Made by a program: the position numbers and the translations under genes. From positions 19,318 to 83,317 of the forward strand of contig DASXRC010000018.1 in NCBI GenBank assembly GCA_036506795.1: a DNA stretch of 64,000 bases, read 5' to 3'. A model generated the notes under the pieces. That model was not told the origin of the DNA. It did not search any database and saw only the letters and a list, made by a program, of their open reading frames with translations. The DNA comes from DASXRC01 sp036506795 (GTDB lineage: Bacteria > Actinomycetota > Actinomycetes > Mycobacteriales > Micromonosporaceae). This document shows positions 15,079 to 23,013 of the stretch, piece after piece (the first letter of the stretch is position 1; each line of letters starts with the position of its first letter).

Positions 15079-16140
15079 TCAGTCCGCGGGGCCCCGCTGC
15101 CGCGGCCAGCGGGGCGCCCGTGGTTCCCGGGCCAGCCGACCGACGAGGCCGAACCGGCTCGCCTGCCGCGGCGTGGCCTCGGCGTCGGCGAAGAGCATCA
15201 CGACGCTGGCCCCGCCCATCCGGGCGCGATCAATGCTGACCGACCCCGACGCGGCGGTCGCCGCCCGCCGCGCGATGTCCAGGCCGAGCCCGGTAGAGCC
15301 CTGGTCGCTCTCTCCGCGGCGTACCGCCCGGATCGGATCGGGGATGCCCGGGCCGGCGTCGTCGACTCGGACCGCGACATACCCGTCCCGCCGGGACAGC
15401 GCGACCTCGAACGCGGTGCCCTGCGGCGTGTAGCGGAACACGTTGCCCAGCACGGCGTCCAGCGCGGCGGCGAGGTCGGCGCGGGGCACCGGGACCCGGA
15501 TCCGGACGTGCGCGCCGTGCACCGTGTGCGGCCGATCCTGGTCCTCGGCCAGCGCGGACCAGAACACCATCCGCTCGCGTACGACCTCGCTGGCGTCGCA
15601 GACCCTGGGCTGCGCGGGCGGTTCGGCCGCCTTGCGAGTCGTGGTGATCAGGACGTCCACCTCGCCTTCGAGCGTCTTGACCGCCTGCCGGATGCGACGG
15701 ATGGTCCGGCGCCGGTCCAGCTCGGCCGGGGAGAGGGCGGATGCGCCGGTGTCGTCGGAGTCCAGGGCGTCCGTGTCGAGTCGCAGCCCGGTCAGCGGTG
15801 TACGCAGGCGGTGGGACAGGTCAGCGACCAGTTCCCGCTCCGAGGTGCGCTCGGTGGCGAGCCGCCCGGCCATCTGGTTGAACGCGTCGCCCAGCTCGGC
15901 GAGCTCGCGCGGTCCGTCCAGCGGCACCCGAGCGCCGAGGTCACCCGAGCCCACCGCGGCCGCCGCCAGCCCCACCGACCGGGCGGCGGTCCGCATCCGG
16001 CGAGCGAGCCGAATACCGAGCACCGCGGAGCCGACCACCAGGGCGCCGGCGACGCCGGCGAGTGCCCAGAAGCCGGGGCCCAGCCCCCACACCAGCGCCA
16101 GCGGGATGAGCAGCACCGCCGCGACGACCGAGTTGGTCAC
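15079..16140 (-). CDS. Sensor histidine kinase
   Basis: A 353-residue kinase with two closely spaced transmembrane helices (about 4-20 and 24-46), almost no extracellular sensor loop, a HAMP linker (about 45-100), and the H-box ADLSHRLRTPLTG with phospho-acceptor His110. The ATPase domain shows N box LGNVFRYTP, G1 VDDAGPGIP and GSTGLGLDIARR. The start is uncertain: GTG at 16140 lies inside the first hydrophobic run, while a CTG at 16170 overlapping the upstream stop as CTGA would add ten residues and complete the helix. It pairs with the response regulator immediately upstream. The short sensor suggests a membrane-intrinsic signal. Confidence 0.9.
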   Translation of the reverse strand: MTNSVVAAVLLIPLALVWGLGPGFWALAGVAGALVVGSAVLGIRLARRMRTAARSVGLAAAAVGSGDLGARVPLDGPRELAELGDAFNQMAGRLATERTSERELVADLSHRLRTPLTGLRLDTDALDSDDTGASALSPAELDRRRTIRRIRQAVKTLEGEVDVLITTTRKAAEPPAQPRVCDASEVVRERMVFWSALAEDQDRPHTVHGAHVRIRVPVPRADLAAALDAVLGNVFRYTPQGTAFEVALSRRDGYVAVRVDDAGPGIPDPIRAVRRGESDQGSTGLGLDIARRAATAASGSVSIDRARMGGASVVMLFADAEATPRQASRFGLVGRLAREPRAPRWPRQRGPAD

Positions 16141-16166
16141 CGCGAGGAGCCCGGCCAGCGCCAGCC

Positions 16167-16856
16167 TCAGTCCGGCGCGGCCAGCCGGAAGCCGACCCCC
16201 CGCACGGTGCGCAGGTACCGGGGTTTCGCCGCGGACTCGCCCAGCTTGCGGCGCAGCCAGTACAGGTGGACGTCGATCGTCTGGTCCTCTCCGATCGCCG
16301 GCTGACGCCATACCTCCTCCAACAGCTCTCGCCGGGAGACTACGCGACCGGGCCGGGCGGCGAGGTACGCGAGCAGGTCGAACTCCTTGCGGGTCAGCTC
16401 GAGCGGCGTGCCGTCGAGGGTTGCGGCGCGGGCGTCCACGTCGACCCGCAGCCCGCCGACCTCGTAGACGACCGGCATGGCGGCTCGGCTCGTCCGCCCG
16501 GCCCGTCGCAGCACCGACGTGATCCGGGCGTCGAGGTGCGCGGCGGTGAACGGCTTGACCATGTAGTCGTCGGCGCCCGCCTGCAGCAGCCGCACGATGC
16601 CCGGCTCGTCGTCGCGGGCGGTGGCGATGATGATCGGCACGTCCGTGATGCCGCGCAGCATCCGCAGCGCGTCCGCGCCGTCCAGGTCCGGCAGGCCCAG
16701 GTCGAGCACGACCAGATCCGGAGGCGCGGCCGCGACACGTCGCAGGCCCTCCAGCGCGGTGCCGACGGCGTCCACCGCGTGACCCCGGTCGGTCAGCGAC
16801 CGCAACATCGCGCCGCGGACCACGAGGTCGTCCTCGACGATGAGCACCGTCGCCAT
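16167..16856 (-). CDS. OmpR/PhoB-family response regulator
   Basis: A 229-residue regulator. The receiver domain (1-115) has the acidic pair Glu8/Asp9/Asp10, phospho-acceptor Asp52 in VVLDLGLPDLDG, and the VKPF lysine. The winged-helix output domain (about 135-225) reads LELTRKEFDLLAYLAARPG, then DQTIDVHLYWLRRKLG and the hairpin RYLRTVRGVGFRL. It is followed by its kinase gene and preceded by the cyclopropane-synthase-like gene with a 24-nt gap; a TACCGT 8 nt before the ATG suggests it may also be transcribed from its own leaderless promoter. Targets are unknown; lipid or envelope stress is an inference from the neighbour. Confidence 0.93.
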   Translation of the reverse strand: MATVLIVEDDLVVRGAMLRSLTDRGHAVDAVGTALEGLRRVAAAPPDLVVLDLGLPDLDGADALRMLRGITDVPIIIATARDDEPGIVRLLQAGADDYMVKPFTAAHLDARITSVLRRAGRTSRAAMPVVYEVGGLRVDVDARAATLDGTPLELTRKEFDLLAYLAARPGRVVSRRELLEEVWRQPAIGEDQTIDVHLYWLRRKLGESAAKPRYLRTVRGVGFRLAAPD

Positions 16857-16880
16857 GCGAAAGCACGGTACCGGCCCGAC

Positions 16881-18026
16881 CTAGGGCAGGCGAAGCACCC
16901 AGCGGTACGCCTGGACCAGCCCGGTGTCGAAGCCAGCCGCGGAGCCCCATAGGAAGAGGCGGAACCGGCGGTACAGCGGCTCGCCCCAGCGGCGCACGAT
17001 CTCATCACGCGCGCCGTCGAGCCGGCGCGCCCACTCGCGGCAGGTCAGGTAGTAGTTGTGTCGGTCGTCGACGACGCTGCGCAGCTCGAACGGCGAGCGC
17101 GCCACCTGCCTCAGGTACTGATGCAACAACAACGGGGCCGAGTTGCCCGGGTAGATGTAGCGCTTCAGGAACGTCGACGCGATGTACTTGCGCCGCATCG
17201 CCAGCGCGTCGAGGTACACCGTGCCGCCGGGGCGGAGCAGGTCGGCGTACCTGCGCAGGGTCGTCTTGTAGTCCGGCAGGTGCTCGGTGACGCCCATGTT
17301 CACGATCGCGTCGAACTTTCGGGGGCTGCGGTAGCCGAACAGGTGCGATCGCACGACCGTGACCGGGACATCGGCCCGGTCGACGAGGTCGTTGAGGAAC
17401 CGCTCGGACTCCCTCGACAGCGTCAGCGTGGTCACCTCGATGCCCTGCCGACCGGCGTACTCCGCGAACGCGCCCCAGCCGCCGCCCACCTCGAGCACCC
17501 GGTCGCCCGGTTTGACCCCGATCGCGTCGATCGCGAGGTCCATCTTGCGCGTCATCGCGTCCTCGAGCGGCTCGTCGTCGTACGCGAAGACGCCCTCGGT
17601 GTAGCAGCGGTGCCGATGGTCCAGGAACGTCAGGAAGAACTCGGAGTCCTCGTCGTAGTGCTCCGCGATCGCGCGCCGGTCGTGCTCCTTGCGGCCGCGC
17701 AGCAGCGCGCCCGGCGCAAACCGGGACAGGTACGCGACGGGGTGGAAGTCGTTGAAGAACCTGCGCATCTTCAGCGCCGCGGCCAGGTCACCGTCGACAT
17801 CCAGCCAGCCCTGCAGGTACGCCACGGCGACGCCCAGTTGGTCGAGCGCCGCCAGCGCCTTGGCACCCCGGCGGTCCTTGATGGTGATGGTGAATGCGGG
17901 CTCGCCGGGCCCGAAGGTGTGCGCCGGACCGCCGGCGGCGGCCACCGCGAACGGCACCGCCGGCTGGGAGGCGAAGAACGTTTGGTACCGGCGCTGCAGC
18001 GCCGAGATCACGTCGGGAGCCGCCAT
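16881..18026 (-). CDS. Cyclopropane-fatty-acid-synthase-like methyltransferase
   Basis: A 381-residue SAM-dependent enzyme of the CFA synthase family. It has an N-terminal lipid-binding-like domain (ITIKDRRGAKALAALDQLGV), then AEHYDEDSEFFLTFLDHRHR where typical enzymes have HYDxxNxFY, SAM motif VLEVGGGWGAFAEYA (usually GCGWG), TLTLSRE, and MGVTEHLPDY. The departures (Ser-Glu-Phe instead of Asn-Asp-Phe, Gly for Cys) mark a divergent subgroup, so the product may not be a cyclopropane fatty acid. The ATG at 18026 has TACCCT 6 nt upstream, a leaderless layout. It heads a probable operon with a two-component pair. Confidence 0.83.
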   Translation of the reverse strand: MAAPDVISALQRRYQTFFASQPAVPFAVAAAGGPAHTFGPGEPAFTITIKDRRGAKALAALDQLGVAVAYLQGWLDVDGDLAAALKMRRFFNDFHPVAYLSRFAPGALLRGRKEHDRRAIAEHYDEDSEFFLTFLDHRHRCYTEGVFAYDDEPLEDAMTRKMDLAIDAIGVKPGDRVLEVGGGWGAFAEYAGRQGIEVTTLTLSRESERFLNDLVDRADVPVTVVRSHLFGYRSPRKFDAIVNMGVTEHLPDYKTTLRRYADLLRPGGTVYLDALAMRRKYIASTFLKRYIYPGNSAPLLLHQYLRQVARSPFELRSVVDDRHNYYLTCREWARRLDGARDEIVRRWGEPLYRRFRLFLWGSAAGFDTGLVQAYRWVLRLP

Positions 18027-18032
18027 GGCGGA

Positions 18033-18038
18033 AGGGTA
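18033..18038 (-). promoter_or_regulatory. -10 element TACCCT for the CFA-synthase-like gene
   Basis: Minus-strand TACCCT is followed by TCCGCC and the ATG at 18026. No ribosome site is present. It is divergent from the thrS promoter about 45 bp away. Confidence 0.4.
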
Positions 18039-18080
18039 GCCCAGGGACGCGCCGCCGGCAGGGGTCGACGGATGGACCGA

Positions 18081-18117
18081 TAGCATCGGAAGGCCGAACG
18101 TCGGGCGTAACGCCCGA
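18081..18117 (+). promoter_or_regulatory. thrS promoter -10 and leader hairpin
   Basis: TAGCAT (18081-18086) would start transcripts near 18093, leaving a leader of about 50 nt. Within it TCGGGCG-taa-CGCCCGA (18101-18117) forms a perfect 7-bp hairpin. I see no T-box specifier loop or tRNA-pairing bulge. The ribosome site GAAGGAG lies about 8 nt before the GTG. Confidence 0.4.
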
Positions 18118-18141
18118 TCGTCCGATTCGAAGGAGCGCACC

Positions 18142-20142
18142 GTGTCCGCACCTCGCAGCGCCGTCGCCGGCCCCGTCGTCGTGTCGGCCGGGACGACGGT
18201 CGCCGACGCGGTGGCCGCGGCCGGGCTGCCCACCGCCGGTCCGAAGGCGGTCGTGGTGGTCCGCGACCCCGCTGGCCGGCTGCGGGACCTGGACTGGGCG
18301 CCGGAGGTGGGCACCGAGGTGACCCCGGTCGCGATCGACGAGCCGGACGGACTCACCGTGCTACGACACTCGACCGCACACGTGCTCGCCCAGGCCGTCC
18401 AGGACACGTTCCCGGAGGCCAAGCTTGGGATCGGACCTCCGATCGAGAACGGCTTCTACTACGACTTCGACGTCGCACGTCCGTTCCACCCGGACGACCT
18501 GGAGAAGCTCGAGAAGCGGATGCAGGAGATCATCAAGTCCGGGCAGCGGTTCCGCCGCCGGCGCTTCGGCAGCGTGGCCGAGGCCAAGGCCGAGCTGGCC
18601 GACGAGCCGTACAAGCTGCAGCTCGTCGACGCCAAGGGCGACGAGCTCGACGCGGCCGAGGCGATGGAGGTCGGCGGTGGCGAGCTGACGATCTACGACA
18701 ACATCGACGCGGAGACCGGCAAGACCTGCTGGTCCGACCTGTGCCGCGGACCGCACCTGCCCAACACGCGGCTCATCGGCGCGTTCAAGCTGACGCGCAT
18801 CGCCGCGGCGTACTGGCGGGGCACCGAGAAGAACCCACAGCTGCAGCGGGTGTACGGCACCGCGTGGCCGAACCGGGACGCGCTCAAGGCGTACCTGAAG
18901 CTGCTCGAGGAGGCCGCGCGCCGCGACCACCGCAAGCTCGGCGCGGAGCTGGACCTGTTCTCCTTCCCCGAGGAGATCGGATCGGGGCTACCCGTGTTCC
19001 ACCCCAAGGGCGGCATCATCCGGCGGGAGCTGGAGAACTACTCGCGGCGCCGGCACGAGGAGGCCGGGTACGAGTTCGTGAACACGCCGCACATCACCAA
19101 GTCCAACCTGTTCGAGACCTCGGGCCACCTGCCGTACTACGCCGACACCATGTTCCCGCCGATGGAGCTCGAGGGCGCGGAGTACTACCTCAAGGCGATG
19201 AACTGCCCGATGCACAACCTGATCTACCGGGCGCGCGGGCGGTCGTACCGGGAGCTGGCGCTGCGGCTGTTCGAGTTCGGCACCGTCTATCGGTATGAGA
19301 AGTCGGGCGTGGTGCACGGGCTGACCCGGGTGCGCGGGCTGACGATGGACGACGCGCACATCTACTGCACGCGTGACCAGCTGCCGGGCGAGCTGCGCTC
19401 GCTGCTGCAGTTCGTGCTGGACCTGCTCCGCGACTACGGCCTGGAGGACTTCTACCTGGAGCTGTCGACGCGCGACGAGTCCGGCAAGTTCATCGGCGAG
19501 CCGGAAGAGTGGGCGGAGGCGACCGAGATCCTGCGGCAGGCCGCCGAGGACTCCGGGCTGGAGCTGGTGCCGGACCCCGGCGGCGCGGCGTTCTACGGCC
19601 CGAAGATCTCGGTGCAGGCGCGGGACGCCATCGGGCGGGCCTGGCAGATGTCCACCATCCAGCTGGACTTCAACCAGCCCCGCCGGTTCGGGCTGGAGTA
19701 CCAGGCGGCGGACGGCACCCGGCAACAGCCCATGATGATCCACCGGGCCCTCTTCGGCTCGATCGAGCGGTTCTTCGGCATCCTCACGGAGCACTACGCG
19801 GGCGCGTTCCCGGCGTGGCTCGCGCCGGTGCAGGTGGTCGGCATCCCGATCCGCGAGGAGCACGCGGCGTACCTGTTGTCCTTTGTGGACCGCCTGGGTG
19901 CGGAGGGGATCCGGGCCGAGGTGGACGAGTCCGACGACCGCATGCAGAAGAAGATCCGGACCGCACAGCAGCAGAAGATCCCGTTCATGGCGATCGCCGG
20001 GGACGCGGACGTGTCGACCGGCACGGTGTCGTTCCGCTACCGGGACGGGTCGCAGCGCAACGGCGTACCGCTGGAGCGGGCCGTCGCGCACGTCGTCGAC
20101 GTCGTGCGGTCGCGGACCAACGCCGGCCCGTCGGCCGAGTAG
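18142..20142 (+). CDS. thrS: Threonyl-tRNA synthetase
   Basis: A 666-residue class II synthetase charging tRNA-Thr. Order of parts: TGS domain (about 10-70), the editing domain with HSTAHVLAQAV and PIENGFYYDFD (about 75-230), the catalytic core (about 270-540) with zinc ligand Cys in MNCPMHN, a motif 2 region FEFGTVYRYEKSGVVHGL, the ligand His in MIHRALFGSIERFFG (motif 3), and the anticodon-binding domain (LAPVQVVGIPIREEHA to the end). Length is normal. The start is GTG 18142 after GAAGGAG. It opens the conserved core block; a DUF3467 gene follows at 6 nt. Confidence 0.97.
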   Translation: MSAPRSAVAGPVVVSAGTTVADAVAAAGLPTAGPKAVVVVRDPAGRLRDLDWAPEVGTEVTPVAIDEPDGLTVLRHSTAHVLAQAVQDTFPEAKLGIGPPIENGFYYDFDVARPFHPDDLEKLEKRMQEIIKSGQRFRRRRFGSVAEAKAELADEPYKLQLVDAKGDELDAAEAMEVGGGELTIYDNIDAETGKTCWSDLCRGPHLPNTRLIGAFKLTRIAAAYWRGTEKNPQLQRVYGTAWPNRDALKAYLKLLEEAARRDHRKLGAELDLFSFPEEIGSGLPVFHPKGGIIRRELENYSRRRHEEAGYEFVNTPHITKSNLFETSGHLPYYADTMFPPMELEGAEYYLKAMNCPMHNLIYRARGRSYRELALRLFEFGTVYRYEKSGVVHGLTRVRGLTMDDAHIYCTRDQLPGELRSLLQFVLDLLRDYGLEDFYLELSTRDESGKFIGEPEEWAEATEILRQAAEDSGLELVPDPGGAAFYGPKISVQARDAIGRAWQMSTIQLDFNQPRRFGLEYQAADGTRQQPMMIHRALFGSIERFFGILTEHYAGAFPAWLAPVQVVGIPIREEHAAYLLSFVDRLGAEGIRAEVDESDDRMQKKIRTAQQQKIPFMAIAGDADVSTGTVSFRYRDGSQRNGVPLERAVAHVVDVVRSRTNAGPSAE

Positions 20143-20148
20143 GGCGTC

Positions 20149-20442
20149 ATGGGGCAGCCGGCCGAGCGGCGGTTCGACATCGAGATCAGCCCCGAGGTCG
20201 AAGTCGGGGTGTACGCAGACTTCGCCTCGCTGTGGCACACGTCGGATTCGTTCGTGATCGACTTCGCCACCCTCCGCCGGCCGCCGTTCGCGGCCAACGA
20301 CCCGGACACCGGCGAGCCGACCGCGGTCCTGCCCGCGCGGATCGTCGCTCGCGTGCGCATCCCTCCCGCGCAGGTGTTCGAGTTCATGAAGGCACTCGAA
20401 CAGCAACTGTCCGCGTGGGAGAAGGAGAATCGCAGCGGCTGA
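20149..20442 (+). CDS. DUF3467 family protein
   Basis: A 97-residue protein matching DUF3467: EVEVGVYADFASLWHTSDSF (about 16-35), VIDFATLRRPP, and VARVRIPPAQVFEFMKALEQ near the end. DUF3467 proteins are small cytoplasmic beta-rich proteins found in bacteria and archaea without a settled role. It starts 6 nt after the thrS stop and is probably co-transcribed with thrS. A strong hairpin lies 33 nt after its stop. Confidence 0.87.
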   Translation: MGQPAERRFDIEISPEVEVGVYADFASLWHTSDSFVIDFATLRRPPFAANDPDTGEPTAVLPARIVARVRIPPAQVFEFMKALEQQLSAWEKENRSG

Positions 20443-20474
20443 GTGCCCCTTGCGACCCGCCATGCCTGCGTCGG

Positions 20475-20520
20475 CGTCCTACGAGGCCTGATTCATTTCT
20501 GAATCAGGCCTCGTAGGACG
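20475..20520. repeat. Perfect 21-bp inverted repeat (terminator or palindrome element)
   Basis: Arms of 21 bp (20475-20495 and 20500-20520), beginning CGTCCTACGAGG and meeting at a TTTC loop, pair without a mismatch. An outer partial match (TGCGAC upstream, GTCGCA downstream) extends the symmetry. It lies after thrS-DUF3467 and before the metallo-hydrolase. No T run follows, so an intrinsic terminator of the actinobacterial hairpin-only type or a mobile palindrome are both possible. Confidence 0.8.
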
Positions 20521-20619
20521 TGCGGCGACATGTCGCACTGCCGGGCGGCCGGGTTCGCTGGGCGGTGGGGGATCGGTCGCGTACCGTCGGATCAACTCCG
20601 ACGACCCGAGGATCAGCCG

Positions 20620-21684
20620 ATGAGACCTCTTCGCGCCATGGGAGCCCGCCCGACCGGCGAGCGCGCCGCGCGGGTCGGCGCGTCGCCGCAGTTCGACGGC
20701 ACCGCCTTCCGCAACACGCTGCCCGGCAGCCTGATGCCACCGGGATCGGGACGGAAGATCCTCCGCGAGGTGCTGTTCGGCAAGCAGCGCCGACGGCCCG
20801 TCGGCACGGTACCGATCGTCAACCCGTCCGGGCTCGCCGGCGCCGCCGCCGACGGAGTGCAGGCCATCTGGCTGGGGCACGCGTCGACCCTGCTGGAGAT
20901 CGAGGGCCGGCGGGTACTCATCGATCCGGTGTGGAGCCTGCGGTGCTCGCCCTCGTCGCTGGTGGGACCGAAGCGCCTGCACCCGATGCCGCTTGCCCTG
21001 CGTGACCTGCCGCCCCTCGACGCGATCCTGATCTCGCACGACCACTACGACCACCTGGACATGGCGACCGTGCGGGAGCTCACCCGGCGGCAGTCCGCGC
21101 CGTTCCTCGTGCCGCTGGGCGTGGGCGCCCACCTGGACCGCTGGCGGGTGCCCGCCGAGCGCATCGTCGAGCTGGACTGGAATGACCGCACCGAGCTGGC
21201 CGGGCTGCGCTTCGACCTGACCGAGGCGCGGCACTTCTCCGGCCGGGCGTTCAGCCGGAACGACACGCTCTGGGGTTCCTGGGTGATCGCGGGTCAGCGT
21301 CGGCGGGTCTTCTACACCGGCGACACCGGGTACTTTCCGGGGTTCGCCGACCTCGGGGCGGACTTCGGGCCGTTCGACCTCACGTTGATCCAGATCGGCG
21401 CGTACAGCCCGTACTGGCCCGACATCCACATGACGCCGGAGGAGGCTGTCGCCACCCACCTCGACCTGCGCGGCGGCGTGCTCATCCCGGTGCACTGGGC
21501 GACGTTCAACCTCGCGTTGCACTCGTGGGCCGAGCCGGTCGACCGGCTCTGGCTCGCGGCCAAGGAGCACGACGCGCGCCTGTGCGTGCCGCGCCCCGGC
21601 GAGCGTGTCAACGCGGACGACCCCGCCGAGGTGGACGGGTGGTGGCAGGCGCTCGCGCGCAAGATCCCTGCGAGCAAGCGCTGA
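20620..21684 (+). CDS. MBL-fold metallo-hydrolase (NAPE-PLD/UlaG-like)
   Basis: A 354-residue metallo-beta-lactamase-fold hydrolase. Metal-binding motif HDHYDHLD (about 143-150), followed by a second histidine in EARHFSGR, Asp in YTGDTGYF, and IPVHWATFNLALHSW near the C-terminus. The phrase WLGHASTLLEIEGRRVLIDP is typical of the NAPE-PLD/RomA-like branch, whose members cleave phospholipid-type or other phosphodiesters. I took ATG 20620 (GAGGA about 10 nt upstream) over the in-frame ATG at 20530, which would begin inside the palindrome flank. Substrate is unknown. Confidence 0.88.
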   Translation: MRPLRAMGARPTGERAARVGASPQFDGTAFRNTLPGSLMPPGSGRKILREVLFGKQRRRPVGTVPIVNPSGLAGAAADGVQAIWLGHASTLLEIEGRRVLIDPVWSLRCSPSSLVGPKRLHPMPLALRDLPPLDAILISHDHYDHLDMATVRELTRRQSAPFLVPLGVGAHLDRWRVPAERIVELDWNDRTELAGLRFDLTEARHFSGRAFSRNDTLWGSWVIAGQRRRVFYTGDTGYFPGFADLGADFGPFDLTLIQIGAYSPYWPDIHMTPEEAVATHLDLRGGVLIPVHWATFNLALHSWAEPVDRLWLAAKEHDARLCVPRPGERVNADDPAEVDGWWQALARKIPASKR

Positions 21685-21714
21685 GAGTCGGCTCCCTCAC
21701 ATTGAAGAGGCGAA

Positions 21715-22998
21715 ATGCCCGGCGGGCGGCACGATGGGTTGGTGACGCCCACGCCGAAGTCGATCAAGCGCACGTACTACACGTTGTTGCTCGGCAACAC
21801 GATCGCGGCCTCGCTGATCTGGGGCATCAACACGATCTTTCTGCTCGACGCCGGTCTGTCCAACCTGGAGGCATTCGCGGCCAACGCGTTCTTCACGGCC
21901 GGGATGGTGGCGTTCGAGGTTCCGACCGGCATCGTCGCCGACATGTGGGGCCGGCGGGTGTCCTTCCTCCTCGGGACCGTGACGCTTTCGGGCGCGACGG
22001 GGCTGTACGTACTGCTGTGGCGGATCGAGGCGCCGTTCTGGCAGTGGGCCGTCGTGTCCCTGCTGCTCGGCCTCGGCTTCACGTTCTTCTCCGGCGCGAC
22101 CGAGGCGTGGCTCGTCGACGCCTTGCAGGCGACCGGCGACCGCGGCGCCCTCGAGGTGGTCTTCGGCCGGGGCCAGGTCATCACCGGCGTGGGCATGCTG
22201 GCCGGGTCGGTCAGCGGGGGCTACCTGGCGCAGCTGACGAACCTCGGCGTTCCGTTCGTCCTGCGGGCCACGATCCTGATCGGGATGTTCGGCGTGGCGT
22301 ACGCGCTGATGCACGACGTCGGGTTCACCCCGAAGCGGGACGGAGGCCCGGTGGCCGAGATTCGGCGCATCGCCGCCGACTCGATCGAGTTCGGCTGGCG
22401 GATCCCGTCCGTGCGGTTCCTCATGGTCGCCGGGATGTTCACCGGCGGCGTCGGCATTTACGTCTTCTACGCGCTCCAGCCGTACCTCCTGGACCTGTAC
22501 GGCGACCCGCGCGCCTACGGCATCGCGGGCCTCGCGGCCGCCATCGTCTCGGGCGCCCAGATCCTCGGTGGCATGCTGACCGCGCGGATCCGGCTGCTGT
22601 TCCGCCTGCGGACGTCGGCACTGCTCGCGGCGGAGGCCACGGGTGCCGCCGCGGTGGTCCTGGTTGGACTGATCGTCCACTTCTGGGTGGCCATCGCGCT
22701 GATCGTGCTCTGGGCCCTCACGTTCGCCGCGGCGGCCCCCATCCGCCAGGCGTACCTGAACGGGCTCATCCCGTCTCAGCAGCGGGCGACGATCCTGTCG
22801 TTCGACTCGCTCATGGCCAGCAGCGGCGGCGTCGTCGCCCAGCCCGTGCTCGGGCGGGTCGCCGACGTGTGGGGCTACCCCGCCTCGTACGTCGTCTCCG
22901 GGGGGCTGTCCGCGCTGGCGCTGCCGTTCATCGCCCGGTCCCGCCGGCAGAGGGCGCCGGCCGACTCGGCCGTCCCGGCGACCGCGCCGGTGCCCTAA
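21715..22998 (+). CDS. MFS transporter, 12 helices
   Basis: A 427-residue major facilitator with about 12 hydrophobic helices. Motif A-like sequence is GIVADMWGRRVSFLLG (about 78-93). The first helix is LLLGNTIAASLIWGINTIFL. The ATG at 21715 has AAGAGG just upstream; a GTG at 21742 is an alternative. It follows the metallo-hydrolase at 30 nt and may share its transcript. The substrate is not evident; many relatives are annotated only as MFS. It ends 15 bp from the convergent beta-galactosidase gene, so a link to sugar uptake is not supported by strand arrangement. Confidence 0.88.
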   Translation: MPGGRHDGLVTPTPKSIKRTYYTLLLGNTIAASLIWGINTIFLLDAGLSNLEAFAANAFFTAGMVAFEVPTGIVADMWGRRVSFLLGTVTLSGATGLYVLLWRIEAPFWQWAVVSLLLGLGFTFFSGATEAWLVDALQATGDRGALEVVFGRGQVITGVGMLAGSVSGGYLAQLTNLGVPFVLRATILIGMFGVAYALMHDVGFTPKRDGGPVAEIRRIAADSIEFGWRIPSVRFLMVAGMFTGGVGIYVFYALQPYLLDLYGDPRAYGIAGLAAAIVSGAQILGGMLTARIRLLFRLRTSALLAAEATGAAAVVLVGLIVHFWVAIALIVLWALTFAAAAPIRQAYLNGLIPSQQRATILSFDSLMASSGGVVAQPVLGRVADVWGYPASYVVSGGLSALALPFIARSRRQRAPADSAVPATAPVP

Positions 22999-23013
22999 CG
23001 GGCTGGCCGGCGG

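Noticed and set aside
18061..18141. T-box or other riboswitch before thrS
   Set aside because: The leader is only about 50 nt with one simple 7-bp hairpin and no T-box consensus.
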